This document shows positions 7,112 to 9,036 of a DNA stretch of 9,036 nt, in pieces. A model generated the notes under the pieces. The model was not told the DNA's origin, made no database searches, and saw only the letters and a program-made list of their open reading frames with translations. Both the position numbers and the translations under genes were made by a program. The DNA lies in NCBI GenBank assembly GCA_947627085.1, contig CANQUO010000081.1:1-9036 (forward strand), in the 5' to 3' direction. Numbering within the stretch: position 1 is the stretch's first letter; every line of letters starts with the position of its first letter. The DNA comes from an uncultured Oscillospiraceae bacterium. Lineage in GTDB: Bacteria > Bacillota > Clostridia > Oscillospirales > Oscillospiraceae.

Positions 7112-7147
7112 AAAAGAGGTAAAGCGGATGCTCTACCTCTTTTTTTA
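7112..7147. terminator. Strong bidirectional intrinsic terminator
   Basis: AAAAGAGGTA (7112-7121) pairs perfectly with TACCTCTTTT (7134-7143). After one A/C mismatch, AGC pairs with GCT around a GGAT loop. A T-run continues to 7147 on the plus strand, ending the DUF6514-like transcript 18 nt after its stop. On the minus strand the stem is followed by TTTTATTTGTT, so it can also end the convergent ATPase-like transcript, whose stop codon is 19 nt away. Confidence 0.9.
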
Positions 7148-7161
7148 ATTTTTAATTGTTC

Positions 7162-9036
7162 TTACTTTTCCGCGTGGGTGTCGGAGGCGATGAAGGTGCC
7201 CAGCTGTACTCCGGACATGACTATGGCCGCTATCCACATCGGGAGCACGCCCACGATGGCCAGAATGGCCGCCAGACACCGGGCTCCGGCGTAGACAGTA
7301 TTGGTCATCGTCACACTGCGGCTGGCGCTTCGCGCGTACCTTATGAGCCTGGGGAGCTTCATAAGTCCCCCGTCGGGTATGACCACGTCCGGGAACTTGT
7401 CCGTGGCGTCCAGGCCGATGCCCAGGGTCACGCCGATGTTGGCCATCTCAAGAAGCTCCCTGTCCTCCCCGGCGCGGCTTACGACGATGAGCCTGTCCTC
7501 CCGCTCCTGGGTGTCCAGGATATATCGGAGCCTGGCGGCCTTGTCCTGGGGGCGGCAATCGGAATATATCTCCGAAATATTGACGCTCTTGCCCACGTTG
7601 GTGGCGCTGAGGGCGTTATCGCCGGTCATAAGGGCCACATTGGCCACCCGCTCGCGCCTTAAGGCCGTGGCCACGCTCTGGGCGCCCTCGCTGAGGGAAT
7701 CGGCAAAGTCGATTCGCCCGACGCAGTTGCGGCCGACGCTTACGAATACGCAGGTGTCCCCGCCCATGTAGAGGTCGCCCCTGATTCCGAGCCTCTCCAT
7801 GAAGTCTATATTGCCCACGCCCACTATCTGGTTGCCCTCCATCATGACCATGCTCCCGTAGCCTGGCTGTATCCTGTGACGGAGTATGCGGCTCCTGTCC
7901 GGCTCAAAGCCGGAATAGTCCCGTATGGCCCTCATGAGGGCGTGGTCCGAGTACGCGCCGGCGTAAGACGCAAGGTAGAGAAGCTGTTTTTCGCTTATCC
8001 TCACCGGGTCCACGGACCTCACCGTGTAGTTTCCGTCGGTGAGGGTGCCGGTCTTATTGAACACCACCGAGCTTGCGTTGGCCGCGTCGGCCATCACATC
8101 CGCCCCGGCGAAGCACACGCCGGCGGCGAAGGAGCTCTCCACGGAATTGAGATATGCTATCAGCGCCGCGGACTCTCCGTAAAAGGCGCACAGCGACAGC
8201 ACCACCGCTCCCCTGGCGACCCATTTGACAAAGTCCATCCCATCCATCAGCGGCGGTATCAGCGACACGAAGAGCCCCAGCACAAGTCCCCCAAGGAGCG
8301 TCAGCCGCTCGATCCGGCGCTGATCCTCCATGGGCCGCATCCTTCCGCTTATGACTCCCCTGACGCAGGACATGCGCCTCAATGTGGCCCGGGGGTCCTC
8401 CGGCTCATCGTTGCGCCCCAGCCTGTCGGTCACGAGGTCCAGCTTACGCTCGCAGTAGGCCGTGACCACGGCCCGGCACACGTTGAACACCACAGCGGCC
8501 ACGACGGCCTCCACCAGATGTGCCGACAGGCCGTAGACTATCACCGCCGCGAGCATTATGAAGCTTGCGGGTATCCTGCCCGAGCCCGCGTCGCCAAGGC
8601 CACTCACCGCAAGCGGTACGCAGGCGATGACGAGGGACCCTATGACCAGCGCGCTCCAGGCCGGGTCCGGGAGGTCCGGCACGATGGCCGCACCCAATAT
8701 CAGAAGGGACAGCACCATCCCCGCCAGGAGCGCTAAAAAGCCGTTGGATATGCCGAAGGGCAGTCCGCCGGAGCGCTGGCGGCTCTCGTCCTCTTCCTCC
8801 CACTCCTCCTGCTCCTCGCGGGACCGGCGGCGGGAGCGCCTGGGGGGCGCGTACTCCTCCCCGTCGTACTCACCGTACTCAGGAAAGCTCTCCGGGTCTG
8901 ATTCCCGCTCCGGGGCTCGGTCATACTCCGGTTCCGGGGCGTATTCCGGCTCCTGGGAATACTGCGGCTCCTGGGTATACCCCGGCTCCGGCGCGTATCC
9001 CCTCTCCGGGGCAGGCTCCGGTGAGGCGGGGGCGGC
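7162..9036 (-). CDS. P1B-type ATPase-like protein with lost catalytic residues (start beyond right edge)
   Basis: At least 624 residues are visible. No start codon lies in frame before M107 (8718), so the gene begins outside the window. Numbering here starts at 9036. Residues 1-90 are a hydrophilic, Pro/Glu/Tyr- and then Arg-rich tail. Membrane helices follow at about 97-120, 126-145 and 155-190, arranged like the first helices of P1B (CPx) metal ATPases, then 245-265 and 270-290. The cytoplasmic ATP-binding region is recognisable: NKTGTLTDG (327-335), SDHALMRAI (363-371), PGYGS (391-395), VFVSVGRNCVGRIDFADSL (430-448), TGDN (471-474) and RPQDKAA (495-501). A pair of C-terminal helices follows (about 578-615). 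However, the phosphorylated Asp is Asn327, the CPC is CAF (283-285), GDGIND is SRAGED (520-525), and the roughly 100-residue actuator domain with TGES is reduced to a short loop. It should not form the phosphoenzyme or pump ions; ATP or metal sensing is possible but inferred. Confidence 0.9.
   Translation of the reverse strand, partial: AAPASPEPAPERGYAPEPGYTQEPQYSQEPEYAPEPEYDRAPERESDPESFPEYGEYDGEEYAPPRRSRRRSREEQEEWEEEDESRQRSGGLPFGISNGFLALLAGMVLSLLILGAAIVPDLPDPAWSALVIGSLVIACVPLAVSGLGDAGSGRIPASFIMLAAVIVYGLSAHLVEAVVAAVVFNVCRAVVTAYCERKLDLVTDRLGRNDEPEDPRATLRRMSCVRGVISGRMRPMEDQRRIERLTLLGGLVLGLFVSLIPPLMDGMDFVKWVARGAVVLSLCAFYGESAALIAYLNSVESSFAAGVCFAGADVMADAANASSVVFNKTGTLTDGNYTVRSVDPVRISEKQLLYLASYAGAYSDHALMRAIRDYSGFEPDRSRILRHRIQPGYGSMVMMEGNQIVGVGNIDFMERLGIRGDLYMGGDTCVFVSVGRNCVGRIDFADSLSEGAQSVATALRRERVANVALMTGDNALSATNVGKSVNISEIYSDCRPQDKAARLRYILDTQEREDRLIVVSRAGEDRELLEMANIGVTLGIGLDATDKFPDVVIPDGGLMKLPRLIRYARSASRSVTMTNTVYAGARCLAAILAIVGVLPMWIAAIVMSGVQLGTFIASDTHAEK
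8929..9000 (-). repeat. Four tandem 18-bp coding repeats in the ATPase-like N-terminal tail
   Basis: Four successive hexapeptides, GYAPEP, GYTQEP, QYSQEP and EYAPEP, follow the pattern [GQE]-Y-[ATS]-[PQ]-E-P, with a fifth, decayed copy (EYDRAPE) after them. The repeats are imperfect at DNA level (tcc-ggc/tcc-tgg alternations). Such acidic Tyr/Pro repeats form disordered cytoplasmic tails. More copies may lie beyond the window edge. Confidence 0.8.

Noticed and set aside
7162..8718. ATPase-like gene starting at the ATG at 8718
   Set aside because: The frame is open back to 9036 and the upstream codons read as a repetitive protein tail, while 8718 falls inside the first membrane helix. No ribosome binding site is evident.
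7876..8736. Plus-strand frame (286 codons) opposite the ATPase-like gene
   Set aside because: It is His/Arg/Gly-rich with no domain, and the opposite strand carries clear P-type ATPase motifs and a strong shared terminator.
7162..9036. Calling the ATPase-like gene a pseudogene
   Set aside because: There is no frameshift or stop, and the replaced residues sit in otherwise well-kept motifs, so a maintained non-catalytic protein is the better reading.
1..9036. CRISPR array, mobile element or phage island
   Set aside because: No regular repeats, transposase, integrase or flanking duplications were seen. Only the coding hexapeptide repeats near 8929-9000 are repetitive.

Overview
The window is high-GC, compactly coded DNA from what looks like a Gram-positive Clostridia member (Bacillota), possibly Oscillospiraceae-like. 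The pointers are strong GGAGG-type ribosome binding sites, frequent ATA (Ile) and AGG (Arg) codons, and a gene set of membrane pyrophosphatase, clostridial-style RadC, YfhO, a TM1586-type nitroreductase and a DUF6514-like small protein. The taxonomic call is inference from gene families and style. No tRNA, rRNA, CRISPR array, insertion sequence or phage gene is visible.

Layout. (1) Positions 2-1372, minus strand: 5' two-thirds of a membrane-bound ion-pumping pyrophosphatase (hppA), cut by the left edge. Its promoter and ribosome binding site are visible. (2) Positions 1373-1572: a 200-bp divergent intergenic region with two back-to-back sigma-A-type promoters. (3) Positions 1573-3062, plus strand: two overlapping RadC-family genes. 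The first has an intact JAMM metal-binding motif and the second has lost it. (4) Positions 3120-5933, plus strand: a large YfhO-family membrane protein, overlapped by 8 nt by (5) a nitroreductase-like flavoprotein (5926-6681). (6) Positions 6682-6824: AT-rich intergenic region with a promoter, then (7) an 89-residue DUF6514-like protein (6825-7094) and a strong hairpin terminator. (8) Positions 7162-9036, minus strand, open at the right edge: a protein clearly built on a P1B-type ATPase scaffold but stripped of most catalytic features.

How it fits together. The radC pair, and perhaps yfhO and the nitroreductase after it, could be read from one promoter at about 1505-1533: gaps are overlap, 57 bp and overlap. 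The DUF6514-like gene is a separate unit, convergent with the ATPase-like gene, and the two probably share the terminator at 7112-7143. hppA is divergent from the radC operon.

The most unusual content is the P-type ATPase-like protein. The phosphorylated Asp of DKTGT is Asn, the transmembrane CPC is CAF, the GDGxND motif is SRAGED, and the actuator domain with TGES is missing. The reading frame is otherwise intact, and the protein carries a repetitive Tyr/Glu/Pro-rich N-terminal tail. Second in interest is the RadC pair, an active-type and an inactive-type JAMM protein encoded side by side.
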